A DNA stretch of 64,000 nucleotides. It comes from a virus. Within the stretch, counting starts at the first letter, position 1. The number at the start of each line of letters is the position of its first letter. The stretch lies in the IMG/VR virus record IMGVR_UViG_3300047388_000220, positions 1 to 64,000 of that record, one strand, 5' to 3'. The notes beneath the pieces were generated by a model. The model saw only the letters and a list, made by a program, of their open reading frames with translations. It was not told the DNA's origin and ran no database searches. Shown here piece after piece: positions 33,771-41,574 of the stretch. The position numbers and the translations under genes are program-made.

Positions 33771-36104
33771 TTAGTGGACCCGAATGCCCGTATCTGTGGT
33801 GGTTCCGCAGTTTGCTGCATTGACAGTCAGAGCTCCGACCGGCAGAGCGCCGGCCGTAGCGCAGCGATACATGGTTTGCCCGCCTCCGGCGACGGTCGTG
33901 TTTCCGAGGATGGTTGTGTTCCCGGTGCAGTCTACCCGCAATAAGTTCAGGCTGCCTGCGGTGTCTTGCACATCAAGCGCCGTGCTGGCCGTTGATCCGC
34001 AATGTGTTGTCAGGAACCCAGCGTCTGGAAAGCCGAGCTGGCCAGCGTCTACTCCCGCGAAGTTCCCCCCGACGCCCTGAAAAACCGTTCCAACGACGCT
34101 TGTATAGGTGTTATTGGCTGCGGTGAGGGTAGAAGCCTCGTTATAAAAGACGTGATCGCCAATGTTCGTGAAGGCTGTTCCTGTCACCGTCCAGCGACCC
34201 TGGGTAACAAGCGCCTCGTGCGCGATGTTGGTAAATACTGAATTGGTCAAGACAACATCATTGCCGCTGGCGCTCGATGCTCCGAACCCTTGGTAGTAGT
34301 TATTGCAGATCAGATTGCCGACCGTGATCCTGCTGGTTTGGTTTTGAAGGCTCATACAGGACCCTGAAGACCCAGTCGTTTTATAGTCGATAGTCCCATT
34401 GACAATGGTCACATTATTCAGGCTGGTCGACCCGCCATCGAGCAGAATTCCAAAATTCGCCATCGCACCGATGGTGAAATCAGACAAAGTGAGATACTGG
34501 TTAATCTGATCCTGCGCGGAGATGATCATTCCATTAGAATCTCCCGGTGCCGCCAGCGAATCGAGAGTGATGTGCGAGAGTATGTTTGAACTGGATGGCG
34601 CATAAGGGTCAGATTTGACAATAAACGAGTCGACCGAGTGTCCTCGCTCGTAATCTCCATCCCACACCGAGTTGGTTCCTTTGAGAATCGAGCCATGCAG
34701 GTTATAAACTCCGGACGTGTTGTGCACGTAGGCGTGATCCACATTCTCCACAAGGAACACATGATAAGGGGCAGAGAGGTTATAGCCGAGACCTACAACA
34801 TTTTCAATTATCGGTGACTCAATCTGCGGAGCACCTATAACTTGACCGCTATTTGAAAGGCTCAACACATCAGCCGGCACGCCTCCGTAGGTCGCATTCA
34901 CGAATGCAGGTCCAACATCGATGCCTAGATTTCGAATGGTGAGGAAATTGGCGCCCTGGATTGCCGCCACGGTGCCTTGAATGATGGTTCCGCCGACCAG
35001 CGCCGTCGGAGCGGTCGGAGAATTGAACCACGGCATGCCTGATCCCTCAATATCGACATGCGCGGTAGAGATGGCCGGATTCGATTGGTCAAGGCCGCTC
35101 CGATAGGTGCCGATTCCGAGCATCACCGTTCCGCCCCCTGTTGGCAGGAGCGCTATGCACGCAGCTACCGTGCTTATCGTCGGACAATTCACTGCCGGCG
35201 CAGCAGATCCGGTCACCGTAATGCTGCCCACTTCCAAATTCCCGGTGATGTGGCCTGACCCGGCAAACAACTCATACGCCCCCAGGCTCAGCGGGCCCGA
35301 GATCGATTGCAGCCCATGGCTGGCAGGCTGAGCGAGAATCGGAACCGGATACGTCACCACGCCGTGGTAGTAGGGCAGGCCGTTGGCTAAATTGATCGTC
35401 GATCCCGGGCCCAGCAACTGCCACTGCATCGGGAAGCCAGGAACAGCATTGCCGCTTGAATCGGTCATCGATGCCTTGTAACCGGTCCCAGTCGGCCAGA
35501 TCGCATCATTGGCCACCACCTGGCAGAGTGTCGTATTCGTCGAGGATGGCGCCGCTCCGGTTACCAGGGCCGCGGACTGGACGTAGGACGCTGATCCGCT
35601 AGTTTGGCCCTGCAGCGTTTCTCCGCCGGAGGCAGTACCGATGAAGACGTCCATGCCCACCGCATTTGTTGGCACACCGCTTGCGGGGGGATTCACAACC
35701 AGCGCCGAGGTCGCGCTAATGCGCGTCTCCGGGCTGGCCAGCGTGACATGGCCGGCGGCGTCGTACCACTCGTAGACGGTGTAGTAGGTTCCGGCAGGCA
35801 GAGAGCCTGACCCGCCCGATGTGTCGATGGTCGCGGTCAGAGGATTCGGAATTCCCACCACAGACCCATCCGTCGAGGTCGCACACGTTACCGGCGTAGC
35901 GATATCGATCGCGCAGCCCTGGATAAAGCCGGCCTGCGATGGGGTAAGGGTCAGGATGGAGTTCGATGATGGGGTGCCGTTGGCGCCGCGGAGGCTGCCG
36001 GTCAGCGTCACCTGTGAATTGGTGAAGCAAGTCTGACCCGTGGCGATGGTGACAACGGCACACCAGAAGACTATCAGGCCGAGCAACCGCAAGAGGCGGG
36101 TCAC
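33771..36104 (-). CDS. exported beta-helix (pectin-lyase-fold) spike-like protein, 777 aa
   Basis: Signal peptide M-T-R-L-L-R-L-L-G-L-I-V-F-W-C-A ... A-T-G then Q. An N-terminal beta-sandwich-like region (about 20-300) is followed by repeated N-x-x-I and G-x-I stretches from about 350 to 700 (I-R-N-L-G-I-D, I-I-E-N-V-V-G-L, L-N-N-V-T-I-V-N-G-T-I) typical of right-handed beta-helices. I-S-T-V-A-A-C-I-A-L-L-P-T-G-G-G-T-V-M marks its entry. Likely a polysaccharide-binding or cleaving spike. Its start overlaps the upstream small gene by 4 nt. Confidence 0.6.
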   Translation of the reverse strand: MTRLLRLLGLIVFWCAVVTIATGQTCFTNSQVTLTGSLRGANGTPSSNSILTLTPSQAGFIQGCAIDIATPVTCATSTDGSVVGIPNPLTATIDTSGGSGSLPAGTYYTVYEWYDAAGHVTLASPETRISATSALVVNPPASGVPTNAVGMDVFIGTASGGETLQGQTSGSASYVQSAALVTGAAPSSTNTTLCQVVANDAIWPTGTGYKASMTDSSGNAVPGFPMQWQLLGPGSTINLANGLPYYHGVVTYPVPILAQPASHGLQSISGPLSLGAYELFAGSGHITGNLEVGSITVTGSAAPAVNCPTISTVAACIALLPTGGGTVMLGIGTYRSGLDQSNPAISTAHVDIEGSGMPWFNSPTAPTALVGGTIIQGTVAAIQGANFLTIRNLGIDVGPAFVNATYGGVPADVLSLSNSGQVIGAPQIESPIIENVVGLGYNLSAPYHVFLVENVDHAYVHNTSGVYNLHGSILKGTNSVWDGDYERGHSVDSFIVKSDPYAPSSSNILSHITLDSLAAPGDSNGMIISAQDQINQYLTLSDFTIGAMANFGILLDGGSTSLNNVTIVNGTIDYKTTGSSGSCMSLQNQTSRITVGNLICNNYYQGFGASSASGNDVVLTNSVFTNIAHEALVTQGRWTVTGTAFTNIGDHVFYNEASTLTAANNTYTSVVGTVFQGVGGNFAGVDAGQLGFPDAGFLTTHCGSTASTALDVQDTAGSLNLLRVDCTGNTTILGNTTVAGGGQTMYRCATAGALPVGALTVNAANCGTTTDTGIRVH

Positions 36105-36259
36105 TGAGCCTCTTGTTTGGTCTGCTTCAGTTTTTGCACTGTATAGGGTTCGTGCTGGTCGGTTGCTACCCCGCCAAGCGTCACGACATCCTTGGCGATC
36201 GCCACAGGCAATGTTGCCACGTTGATCACTGTCGCCACTAACTTCCCAAATAGCCCCAT
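36101..36259 (-). CDS. small amphipathic protein, 52 aa
   Basis: Three tandem ATGs follow AAAGGGGA. The last (36259) gives normal spacing. The sequence M-G-L-F-G-K-L-V-A-T-V-I-N-V-A-T-L-P-V-A has a hydrophobic stretch, then a D-V-V-T-L-G-G turn and a charged helix. Short proteins of this pattern (V-x-D-V-V-T-L-P-x) are common beside phage structural genes and have no settled role. A membrane or virion-linked function is possible. Confidence 0.55.
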   Translation of the reverse strand: MGLFGKLVATVINVATLPVAIAKDVVTLGGVATDQHEPYTVQKLKQTKQEAQ

Positions 36260-36272
36260 CATCATTCCCCTT

Positions 36273-36623
36273 TCACTGAGGTCTCGGCGCCCCTGCGGCC
36301 ACCAGATGTGGCGTATTTGCCTTGGCAATCGCCTCCTGCTCGGCTTCAAGCCGCTTCTGCGCCTCGGCCGCTTCCATCTCACGCTGATGGTTTGTCACTG
36401 CCTGATGGTCCTGAATCGCGCCCTGCATGACCTGGTTGCGCATCTGCTGGGTCGCCTGCAGCATCTGGAACACCGCATTCGACTGTGGCAACTCGAGGCC
36501 GGCGAGCTCCTTCTCGCAGACCCTGAATGCTCGGTCCGCATTTGCCCGAGCGGTTGCCACCGGTTGGTTGGTGATGTCGTTGATGGTCTCGCCGGGAGTT
36601 CGAAAGTCCTGCTTGTTGCTCAT
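36273..36623 (-). CDS. hypothetical helical protein, 116 aa
   Basis: I use the ATG at 36623, which overlaps the upstream stop in an ATGA, rather than the earlier in-frame start. The product is charged and helical with Gln/Glu/Ala heptads (M-L-Q-A-T-Q-Q-M-R-N-Q ... R-E-M-E-A-A-E-A-Q-K-R-L) and a disordered C-terminus. It resembles small structural or chaperone-like phage proteins; no family assigned. Confidence 0.5.
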   Translation of the reverse strand: MSNKQDFRTPGETINDITNQPVATARANADRAFRVCEKELAGLELPQSNAVFQMLQATQQMRNQVMQGAIQDHQAVTNHQREMEAAEAQKRLEAEQEAIAKANTPHLVAAGAPRPQ

Positions 36624-37090
36624 GCCTTCGCCTTTTCCTTTCGCTGTTGCCATGGTGGTTTGCAACTTAAGTTACACATTGGCCCTTGCGGATACTGCCA
36701 GAACCGCCGCGGCTTCTCCTGCTTCAGCCGATAATCTTGCGCCTGCGGTCCAAGCAACGGCTGTTCGCACACCGCACAGCGCCGAAACTCAACCGGGTAC
36801 ATCGTGCCGGCGCCGCCGGCTCTCTGGTCAGCCTCAACCAGCGCTTTCGCCTTCCGCCGGCTGTTGCACCAAAACTCAGTCGGCGTGAACGTCAACCCTC
36901 GTGGCAATTCGCAATCGCTGAACTGCTCGCGGTCCGCCCAGGTCGCCGTCAGTGTTACCCACCAGACCCGATGCGCTACCGGAACCGCGCGATACTGCCT
37001 CATTCGCCGGCGCCGGATCTTCGTATTGCGCCGGTCGAGCTTCGTCTCGCGCAGTGGATCGTCCATCCGGGGGTAATCTTTGAGGTTCAT
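36620..37090 (-). CDS. hypothetical basic protein with cysteine pairs, 156 aa
   Basis: Arg/Lys-rich N-terminus (T-K-I-R-R-R-R-M-R-Q-Y), two tryptophan-rich strands, then C-A-V-C-E-Q-P-L-L-G and a later C-N-L-S-C, which together could form a zinc site. It overlaps both neighbours by 4 nt, so it is part of a tightly coupled set with the nuclease upstream. Function unknown; a DNA-binding role is plausible. Confidence 0.5.
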   Translation of the reverse strand: MNLKDYPRMDDPLRETKLDRRNTKIRRRRMRQYRAVPVAHRVWWVTLTATWADREQFSDCELPRGLTFTPTEFWCNSRRKAKALVEADQRAGGAGTMYPVEFRRCAVCEQPLLGPQAQDYRLKQEKPRRFWQYPQGPMCNLSCKPPWQQRKEKAKA

Positions 37091-37638
37091 TTTTCCGGGT
37101 ATCCCAGTGTCACCGAGGTCTCAGCGATCGCTCCTAGAGGCAAAGAATGCGGAGTTTTGTCTGGATTTAGGTAAGAAACACCCTCCGCAGTGTAAATGGC
37201 TAAAATGTCCTGCCTGCCAGCCCCACGGTTATTTACGTAGACTCTTCCGCTATCCGTGTTCATCCACGCACTACGAACCTCGACTCGGTAAACCAGTTCG
37301 CCTTGGATGGCTATCAGGTCGCAAGAGGCATGAGCTGAAACACTCCTGAATACCTCAAACCCACGTTGCAGTAGGTCAACGCAAACCGATAACTCGCCAA
37401 CCGCGCCCCGATTGCCGAACGGTATGGTATCAACATGAGCAGAGTGCCGCGAACTTTGCGAGTAAGCCTTCCGTTGGCACCCTGACGAACAGTAGCGCTT
37501 CTTCGCGCTCCAAGCTATTGTCACGTTCCCGCATAATTCACAGGTAACTTGGTGCCTCGGACGGCCACTGTTTTGTTTGGCCCTTTTATCGCCGGTCAGC
37601 GATATCGGTGTGTATCCTCGTTTACGTGGGGTTGTCAT
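37087..37638 (-). CDS. PD-(D/E)xK endonuclease with zinc-ribbon N-terminus (homing type)
   Basis: 183 aa. A zinc-binding start (C-E-L-C-G ... Y-C-S-S-G-C-Q-R-K-A) precedes G-A-V-G-E-L-S-V-C-V-D-L-L-Q-R-G-F-E-V-F, then C-D-L-I-A-I and Y-R-V-E-V-R-S. The E, D and E-x-R layout is that of the PD-(D/E)xK fold as in I-Ssp6803I-type homing nucleases (the usual K is R here). It could be a mobile nuclease or a resolvase-like enzyme. The replaced lysine leaves activity uncertain. Confidence 0.65.
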   Translation of the reverse strand: MTTPRKRGYTPISLTGDKRAKQNSGRPRHQVTCELCGNVTIAWSAKKRYCSSGCQRKAYSQSSRHSAHVDTIPFGNRGAVGELSVCVDLLQRGFEVFRSVSAHASCDLIAIQGELVYRVEVRSAWMNTDSGRVYVNNRGAGRQDILAIYTAEGVSYLNPDKTPHSLPLGAIAETSVTLGYPEK

Positions 37639-37703
37639 GGTGGTCGGCCCTCCGATGGCCTACTGCCGGGCCTCGAAGCCCGACAACCCCATTCTACCCC
37701 CAG

Positions 37704-37928
37704 TCAGTTTAGCGTGCTGTGCGTCAATAACTCCGAAAGCGGCACATTTAGATCAAGACAGATTTTCAGCTCCTGGAGCAACTTCACGTCCTCGTAGTAG
37801 AACGCCAACCGCGGCCGATCGAGCACCACAAGCACATCGCGGTAGCAGCCTAACTTCGTCTGCGTGCATGAGAGTCCCTGCGCGTACGGGTTGTCGTTCG
37901 CGACCACTGACTCTTGCTCGAGATGCAT
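37704..37928 (-). CDS. hypothetical protein, 74 aa
   Basis: The start at 37928 avoids overlap with the preceding gene and has a GGGG run upstream. The sequence is mixed alpha/beta (D-V-L-V-V-L-D-R-P-R-L-A-F-Y-Y-E-D-V-K-L-L-Q-E-L), about the size of a small regulatory or structural subunit. Nothing recognised. Confidence 0.45.
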   Translation of the reverse strand: MHLEQESVVANDNPYAQGLSCTQTKLGCYRDVLVVLDRPRLAFYYEDVKLLQELKICLDLNVPLSELLTHSTLN

Positions 37929-37932
37929 AATA

Positions 37933-38289
37933 CTACCCCACTGTAAGCTGCCATACACGCGGACCCGATGGTCCACCGCTCTCCTTTGGCTTCCACGTTT
38001 TCCCATAGCTAAACGCCGCTACGTTCCGCTCCTTGCCCACCCACCTGAGCACCCCATCCCTCACTAGGACCTCGACAGCCTCGCGCGTCTGGTGGTCGTG
38101 GCACCCAGGCCCAAAGCACGGATGCCACTGGCCCCACTCCTGCAGCATCCGGCCACTGTGATTCGACAGCACACACACCCGCCGCTTCTCAAGAACCCTG
38201 CTGAATTGCGGCTGAGGACTCGCGAAGACGCGCCCCTTGATGTGCGTCTCGATACGCTTGCCGGTCTGAATCGTATGGCTTTCGGCCAT
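37933..38289 (-). CDS. hypothetical protein, 118 aa
   Basis: I take the ATG at 38289, preceded by GGAG, because the longer frame contains low-quality sequence upstream. The product is basic, with W-G-Q-W-H-P-C-F-G-P-G-C-H-D-H (possible metal site) followed by a helix (E-A-V-E-V-L-V-R-D-G-V-L-R-W-V-G). This could be a small winged-helix-like or structural protein. Unrecognised. Confidence 0.45.
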   Translation of the reverse strand: MAESHTIQTGKRIETHIKGRVFASPQPQFSRVLEKRRVCVLSNHSGRMLQEWGQWHPCFGPGCHDHQTREAVEVLVRDGVLRWVGKERNVAAFSYGKTWKPKESGGPSGPRVWQLTVG

Positions 38290-38479
38290 GCTCAAGACTC
38301 CATCGCGCGTATACCACTTATATTGAAAGGGTTGTCTGTCTTTTGAGGGGTAATGCCGGCTGCGATACGCGCCTCGCAGTCTGGGCGAGTCCGAGCGACG
38401 AGGGATTGTGGACCCTGTTTGGGGCTGCCCCCCAAAATCCCCCATCATGCTGGACGTTACGCCCTCTGTCCGGCATTGG

Positions 38480-39022
38480 TCAATGCGAATCTGGAGTTTT
38501 TGCTATTCCGCTTGCCCTCGTGCTAGGCTGGACGGCAGAGATCACGATACGTAGGACATCTGGCAAGTGATCGCGCACTTGGTTGTTCGAGAAGCGCTTC
38601 ACGACCCATCCATTACGGCGGAAGATGTTGTCTCGTCTTGCGTCTGCCCTCTTGGCGTGCGTCGTTGTGTGCACGGATCCGTCAACCTCGATGATCAGCC
38701 GATCCTGAACTGAGGCGAAGTCAGGAATGAACCCCAACACGATTGGCTGAAACTCAAACCGGCCGACGGTCCGCAGGTCTGAGGCGAGGGCTACACGGAG
38801 AGTTCGCTCTGCTTCTGTGGGGTTCTGTCTCAGTTTGTCTCGAAAATCCTTCTTCCATTGCTCATGAGCGAGCGAGCCTGGGTAGTATCCCGACTTCGGA
38901 TCCCTGACCCTATACGAATACGGGGAACTGGAGTCAGGGGTTGGAATCGCACATTTTGGACAGACTGAAAGCGCATTTCCACAGACACAGAGCGAAGCGT
39001 TGACTAAGACTCTTGGCGCCAT
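38480..39022 (-). CDS. DUF559 / Vsr-like endonuclease
   Basis: A cysteine-rich N-terminus (C-V-C-G ... C-P-K-C) leads into a classic DUF559 region: N-P-T-E-A-E-R-T-L-R-V-A-L, then F-E-F-Q-P-I-V-L-G-F-I-P-D-F and L-I-I-E-V-D-G-S-V-H, with R-R-D-N-I-F-R-R-N-G-W-V-V-K-R-F near the end. This is the PD-(D/E)xK fold of very-short-patch-repair-like nucleases, and such genes also spread as homing elements. Start chosen at 39022 because the upstream in-frame extension overlaps the first late gene. Confidence 0.7.
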   Translation of the reverse strand: MAPRVLVNASLCVCGNALSVCPKCAIPTPDSSSPYSYRVRDPKSGYYPGSLAHEQWKKDFRDKLRQNPTEAERTLRVALASDLRTVGRFEFQPIVLGFIPDFASVQDRLIIEVDGSVHTTTHAKRADARRDNIFRRNGWVVKRFSNNQVRDHLPDVLRIVISAVQPSTRASGIAKTPDSH

Positions 39023-39051
39023 GAATGTCAGTCTAGCACGCGGCGGTTGCG

Positions 39052-39555
39052 TCAGTGCATTACAAACGCCCCGCCTGTCACGCCGCGGCGCCAGCCCGCT
39101 CCACCGCCCCAAGCTCCGCCTCCGCCATCGTTGTAGTGGTAAGCGAGGTTGATGGTTCCGGGGCCGTAGTACTGCGACCCGTCCGACACCCTATTTCCCA
39201 CCACCCAGACGTACAGGCGCGTGCATGCCTGGAGCAGCGTATGGCCGTTGGATGTCACGTCTTCCTTGACCTGGCAAGCAGACGCCGAGCTTAGGGAGCC
39301 ATCACCGAGATCGGTGCCCGTCCAATTTGCATAGTTTGGCCCGCTCCCGACCAGATAGAAGTGTACCCACACGGAAGCTAAAGTGTTGTTGTCGGTATTC
39401 TTGAGCGGGATGCCGAGGCAGCTAAAGAGTGTAGTGTTGTTCGCGCCACAGACATAGGGCGTGGTGGTTGATGCCTGAATGCTGTAGGTTTGGGCGCTGG
39501 CAGCGATCGCGGCCAGCATAACGAGCGTAAGACTGATCACTCTTGCTAAACGCAT
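39052..39555 (-). CDS. first late gene: small exported protein, 167 aa
   Basis: ATG at 39555 with a strong GGGAGGAAC site. Residues 1-21 (M-R-L-A-R-V-I-S-L-T-L-V-M-L-A-A-I-A-A-S-A then Q) are a clear signal peptide. The mature part is beta-rich with several cysteines, Y-L-V-G-S-G-P-N-Y-A-N-W, and a Gly/Trp-rich tail (G-G-G-G-A-W-G-G-G). It shares the A-Q cleavage style of the spike genes further down the arm. Function unknown; it could be an envelope-side accessory. Confidence 0.6.
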   Translation of the reverse strand: MRLARVISLTLVMLAAIAASAQTYSIQASTTTPYVCGANNTTLFSCLGIPLKNTDNNTLASVWVHFYLVGSGPNYANWTGTDLGDGSLSSASACQVKEDVTSNGHTLLQACTRLYVWVVGNRVSDGSQYYGPGTINLAYHYNDGGGGAWGGGAGWRRGVTGGAFVMH

Positions 39556-39639
39556 AGTTCCTCCCTTGATTGAAAAGGTTGGAGACATCAGCAGTTAGCA
39601 ACTACGGCGCCAAGGGGAATTGGCTTACTGCTCGGGGCT

Positions 39640-39673
39640 AAAAAACAGGCCTGCCTTTTACAGAGACAGGCCT
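39640..39673 (-). terminator. intrinsic-terminator-like hairpin upstream of the first late gene
   Basis: On the minus strand AGGCCTG (39667-39673) pairs with CAGGCCT (39647-39653) across a 13-nt loop and is followed by GTTTTTTAGC. A perfect 7-bp GC-rich stem with a T-run is a standard rho-independent terminator reading leftward. It lies about 85 nt before the first late start codon, so a leftward transcript would have to pass it. That suggests attenuation or antitermination control of the late arm. Confidence 0.55.
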
Positions 39674-39935
39674 AAAGGCCCTTTCAATGTTTACTGCGAA
39701 TGATGCTAGCGCGATTCGGTTCCTAAAGTCCAGCAGAAAGTTTTTGATTGCGTTTCATCCTTATTATGTAGTAGCATTGCGTTACACAAATCCGAGGTAC
39801 CAGAAAGGCAGGGTAAGCGGACTCGCAAGCTAGACAAGGCAATCCGCATCTTTGAGCGCGTTGAGATGTTTGGCTTCTGCGCTCTCGACGCCTAACCCGG
39901 AATGCAGCCACATTCCAGAGAGAAGAGACAAAACT
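39674..39935. other. divergent control region between late and early arms
   Basis: No gene is supported here. Minus-strand sequence near 39764-39790 has a weak promoter resemblance (TTTGTG, 16 nt, CATAAT). On the plus strand GCGTTGAGA and TCTCGACGC (39858-39893) form a stem with a G-T pair just upstream of the first early gene. Neither is strong enough to call. As the junction of two opposed gene arms it is the natural place for the main early and late promoters. Confidence 0.35.
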
Positions 39936-40139
39936 ATGAAAACTAAGCCAATTAAGATGCGCGACGGACAGCACTCTGAGTATTGCGAGTGCGAGCAATG
40001 CGCCGGCAATGCTCCACGTGGAGAGATTCGTTGTGCCTGCTTTTGCCCGGGAAGCCAGTGCATTAAGCCTATGTACCACGGAGGAGAGCACGTCTACGAA
40101 CCAACAACACCCTTTAGTACTCACTTGTTAGAGGAGTAG
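39936..40139 (+). CDS. first early gene: cysteine-rich protein, 67 aa
   Basis: ATG at 39936 after a purine-rich GAGAAGAGAC stretch. The product holds C-E-C-E-Q-C ... C-A-C-F-C-P-G-S-Q-C, a dense cluster that likely binds zinc, then a H-G-G-E-H segment resembling short phage metal-binding proteins. It starts the rightward arm and is followed 4 nt later by the next gene. Function unknown. Confidence 0.55.
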   Translation: MKTKPIKMRDGQHSEYCECEQCAGNAPRGEIRCACFCPGSQCIKPMYHGGEHVYEPTTPFSTHLLEE

Positions 40140-40143
40140 CCTA

Positions 40144-40488
40144 ATGAAATTTACACCCGGTACGTGGAGTTTTGACCGTGGAATGTATGGCAATGGAAGG
40201 CGATATGCGTCAATATTTTCTGAAGAGGAAGATATTGTTATTGCCGAATTTAACGAGCTTTCAGAATTCAATCCAGGGCAGGGAACTGCCAACGCCCACC
40301 TCCTTTCCGCATCCCCAGAGATGTATAAAGCGCTTCTCAAGGCGGTCCAATTGACTTCCATATTAACCGATTGGAATGTTCATGAAGTTGAGATCGACGG
40401 GATTATGGTTGACACTTCCGAGCTTGGCGAAATATTCGGTGCCGCCATCGCTAAAGCTGACGGAAAGAATCACACGGAGAAGACGTGA
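40144..40488 (+). CDS. early protein with phage 'A-N-A-H-L-L-S-A-S-P-E-M' motif, 114 aa
   Basis: A GAGGAGTAG site lies just before the ATG. Mid-sequence A-N-A-H-L-L-S-A-S-P-E-M-Y-K-A-L-L-K-A-V is a motif shared by many short early proteins of phages and prophages (usually A-N-A-x-L-I-A-A-A-P-E-L). Its role is unknown. The rest is beta-rich at the start and acidic-helical at the end. More AT-rich than neighbouring genes. Confidence 0.6.
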   Translation: MKFTPGTWSFDRGMYGNGRRYASIFSEEEDIVIAEFNELSEFNPGQGTANAHLLSASPEMYKALLKAVQLTSILTDWNVHEVEIDGIMVDTSELGEIFGAAIAKADGKNHTEKT

Positions 40489-40616
40489 ACCCTTGCTCCC
40501 TTGTTCTCTCTACTCCGAGGGAGCGGGCGTCAACCGTGGCAGGTTGCGGGCGGAGGCGATAAGATCCGCACAAGTTTAGACTCGATGAAAACAGCAGGCT
40601 ATTGCAGGAGGTGGTT
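40489..40616. other. spacer with a hairpin after the early gene
   Basis: No coding frame is convincing here. GCTCCCT (40495-40501) pairs with AGGGAGC (40518-40524) over a 16-nt loop, with no T-run after it. It may slow transcription or stabilise the upstream mRNA. It precedes a micro-gene with a strong ribosome site. Confidence 0.3.
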
Positions 40617-40682
40617 ATGAGAACAGGGCAGGGAAAGCCTGCCCATGGTCGCAACAGGCAAGCCTTCACGCGGCGCGACTGA
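40617..40682 (+). CDS. putative 21 aa micro-gene overlapping a perfect hairpin
   Basis: GCAGGAGGTGGTT leads into an ATG, one of the best ribosome sites in the window. The frame encodes a short basic peptide (M-R-T-G-Q-G-K-P-A-H-G-R-N-R). Inside it GGGCAGG (40626-40632) and CCTGCCC (40638-40644) form a perfect 7-bp stem with a 5-nt loop. It may be a real micro-protein, a leader peptide or an RNA element. Evidence is limited to these signals. Confidence 0.35.
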   Translation: MRTGQGKPAHGRNRQAFTRRD

Positions 40683-40720
40683 GCGGTTACCGATTGCCTG
40701 AGAGAGAGGATTAGAGGATT

Positions 40721-40882
40721 ATGACAAACGAAACGATTCGGATGATGGCGATAGCGGCGATGGCCCTCAACATCGCGCTCACGCCGGCATGGTTGCAGAG
40801 ACAGGGGCTCAAGCAGTGGCAGCTGGTCACGATGCGCGTTGTGGCGGTCGCGGCGGGGCTGGGATTGGGGTGGATGGTATGA
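40721..40882 (+). CDS. small two-helix membrane protein, 53 aa
   Basis: AGAGGATT precedes the ATG. Residues 7-22 (M-M-A-I-A-A-M-A-L-N-I-A-L-T) and 37-52 (V-V-A-V-A-A-G-L-G-L-G-W-M) are hydrophobic helices with a polar linker (Q-R-Q-G-L-K-Q-W). The layout suits an inner-membrane hairpin. The next gene overlaps by 4 nt. Function unknown; early membrane proteins of phages often change host transport or exclude other phages. Confidence 0.55.
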   Translation: MTNETIRMMAIAAMALNIALTPAWLQRQGLKQWQLVTMRVVAVAAGLGLGWMV

Positions 40883-41097
40883 AGAATCGCTATCGCATCT
40901 TTGACACGGTTTCGCTGGAGGTCATCAGCGAGACTAATCGGTACGCCGAGGCAAGGCAGTTGCAGAAAGTTTATAACTCCTCTCCCTGCGCCGCTCACGG
41001 TGGGAACGGTTACGTCGTAAGGTTCGCGTTGCAGGATGCGCGGTATCCACGACGGAATGCGTTGCCTGAGCCTGAATTAGTGGAGGTGTCGAAATGA
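40879..41097 (+). CDS. hypothetical early protein, 72 aa
   Basis: Starts at the ATG overlapping the upstream stop. The product opens M-K-N-R-Y-R-I-F-D-T and is alpha/beta with a C-A-A-H pair and many charged residues. Overlaps on both sides (ATGA) show it is part of a coupled set. Not recognised. Confidence 0.5.
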   Translation: MKNRYRIFDTVSLEVISETNRYAEARQLQKVYNSSPCAAHGGNGYVVRFALQDARYPRRNALPEPELVEVSK

Positions 41098-41327
41098 CAA
41101 AGAAAGCACTTTACATCGTCGCAGCTTGCTTGCTTGCGTTCGCATCGGCGGGCGCCGGAAGCCGCACGAAGTCAACCATCAAAGTTCTCTACATGCCGCA
41201 ATCAAACGGCGATTACCGGCTGTTTATTTTCGGCTCTGACAGGACGCTTGTCTGCGAAGAGAAAGACATCAAGATCGTTCAGCAGGGCGATGCCGTTAAC
41301 CCGGTTGTTATCGAGTGCAGGCACTGA
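41094..41327 (+). CDS. small exported early protein, 77 aa
   Basis: Residues 1-20 (M-T-K-K-A-L-Y-I-V-A-A-C-L-L-A-F-A-S-A-G-A) look like a signal peptide. The remainder is beta-rich with two cysteines that could form a disulphide in the periplasm. It overlaps the upstream gene by 4 nt. One of several early genes that send products to the envelope. Function unknown. Confidence 0.55.
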   Translation: MTKKALYIVAACLLAFASAGAGSRTKSTIKVLYMPQSNGDYRLFIFGSDRTLVCEEKDIKIVQQGDAVNPVVIECRH

Positions 41328-41328
41328 T

Positions 41329-41574
41329 ATGAGAACCCCAAGTATCAGTGAAGTGCTGGCGTCGCCGACGACCTCGTACTGGCTCAAGGACGCGCTTAGG
41401 ACGGCGCTCAACCGTGACTGCGTGGATGCGGCGAATGACGCTGAGGTGCTGGCTGTGATCCTGCGCACGTACGCAAATCAGACTCTCGGCCATGATGACG
41501 AAGAACTGGAACGCCAGCATGATCCCCATAATTGCAGCGTGTGTGAGCGCATGGGCGTTCCGCAGGAGGGGTAA
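41329..41574 (+). CDS. hypothetical early protein, 81 aa
   Basis: Start at 41329, one base after the preceding stop. The product opens M-R-T-P-S-I-S-E-V-L. It is helical (S-Y-W-L-K-D-A-L-R-T-A-L-N-R) and ends with a small Cys/His cluster (H-D-P-H-N-C-S-V-C-E-R). Such clusters occur in many short genes of this arm. Not recognised. Confidence 0.5.
   Translation: MRTPSISEVLASPTTSYWLKDALRTALNRDCVDAANDAEVLAVILRTYANQTLGHDDEELERQHDPHNCSVCERMGVPQEG

Noticed and set aside
39723-40124. A 133-codon minus-strand frame in the divergent region
   Set aside because: It overlaps the first early gene, lacks a ribosome site, and its cysteine- and arginine-rich sequence looks like a shadow.
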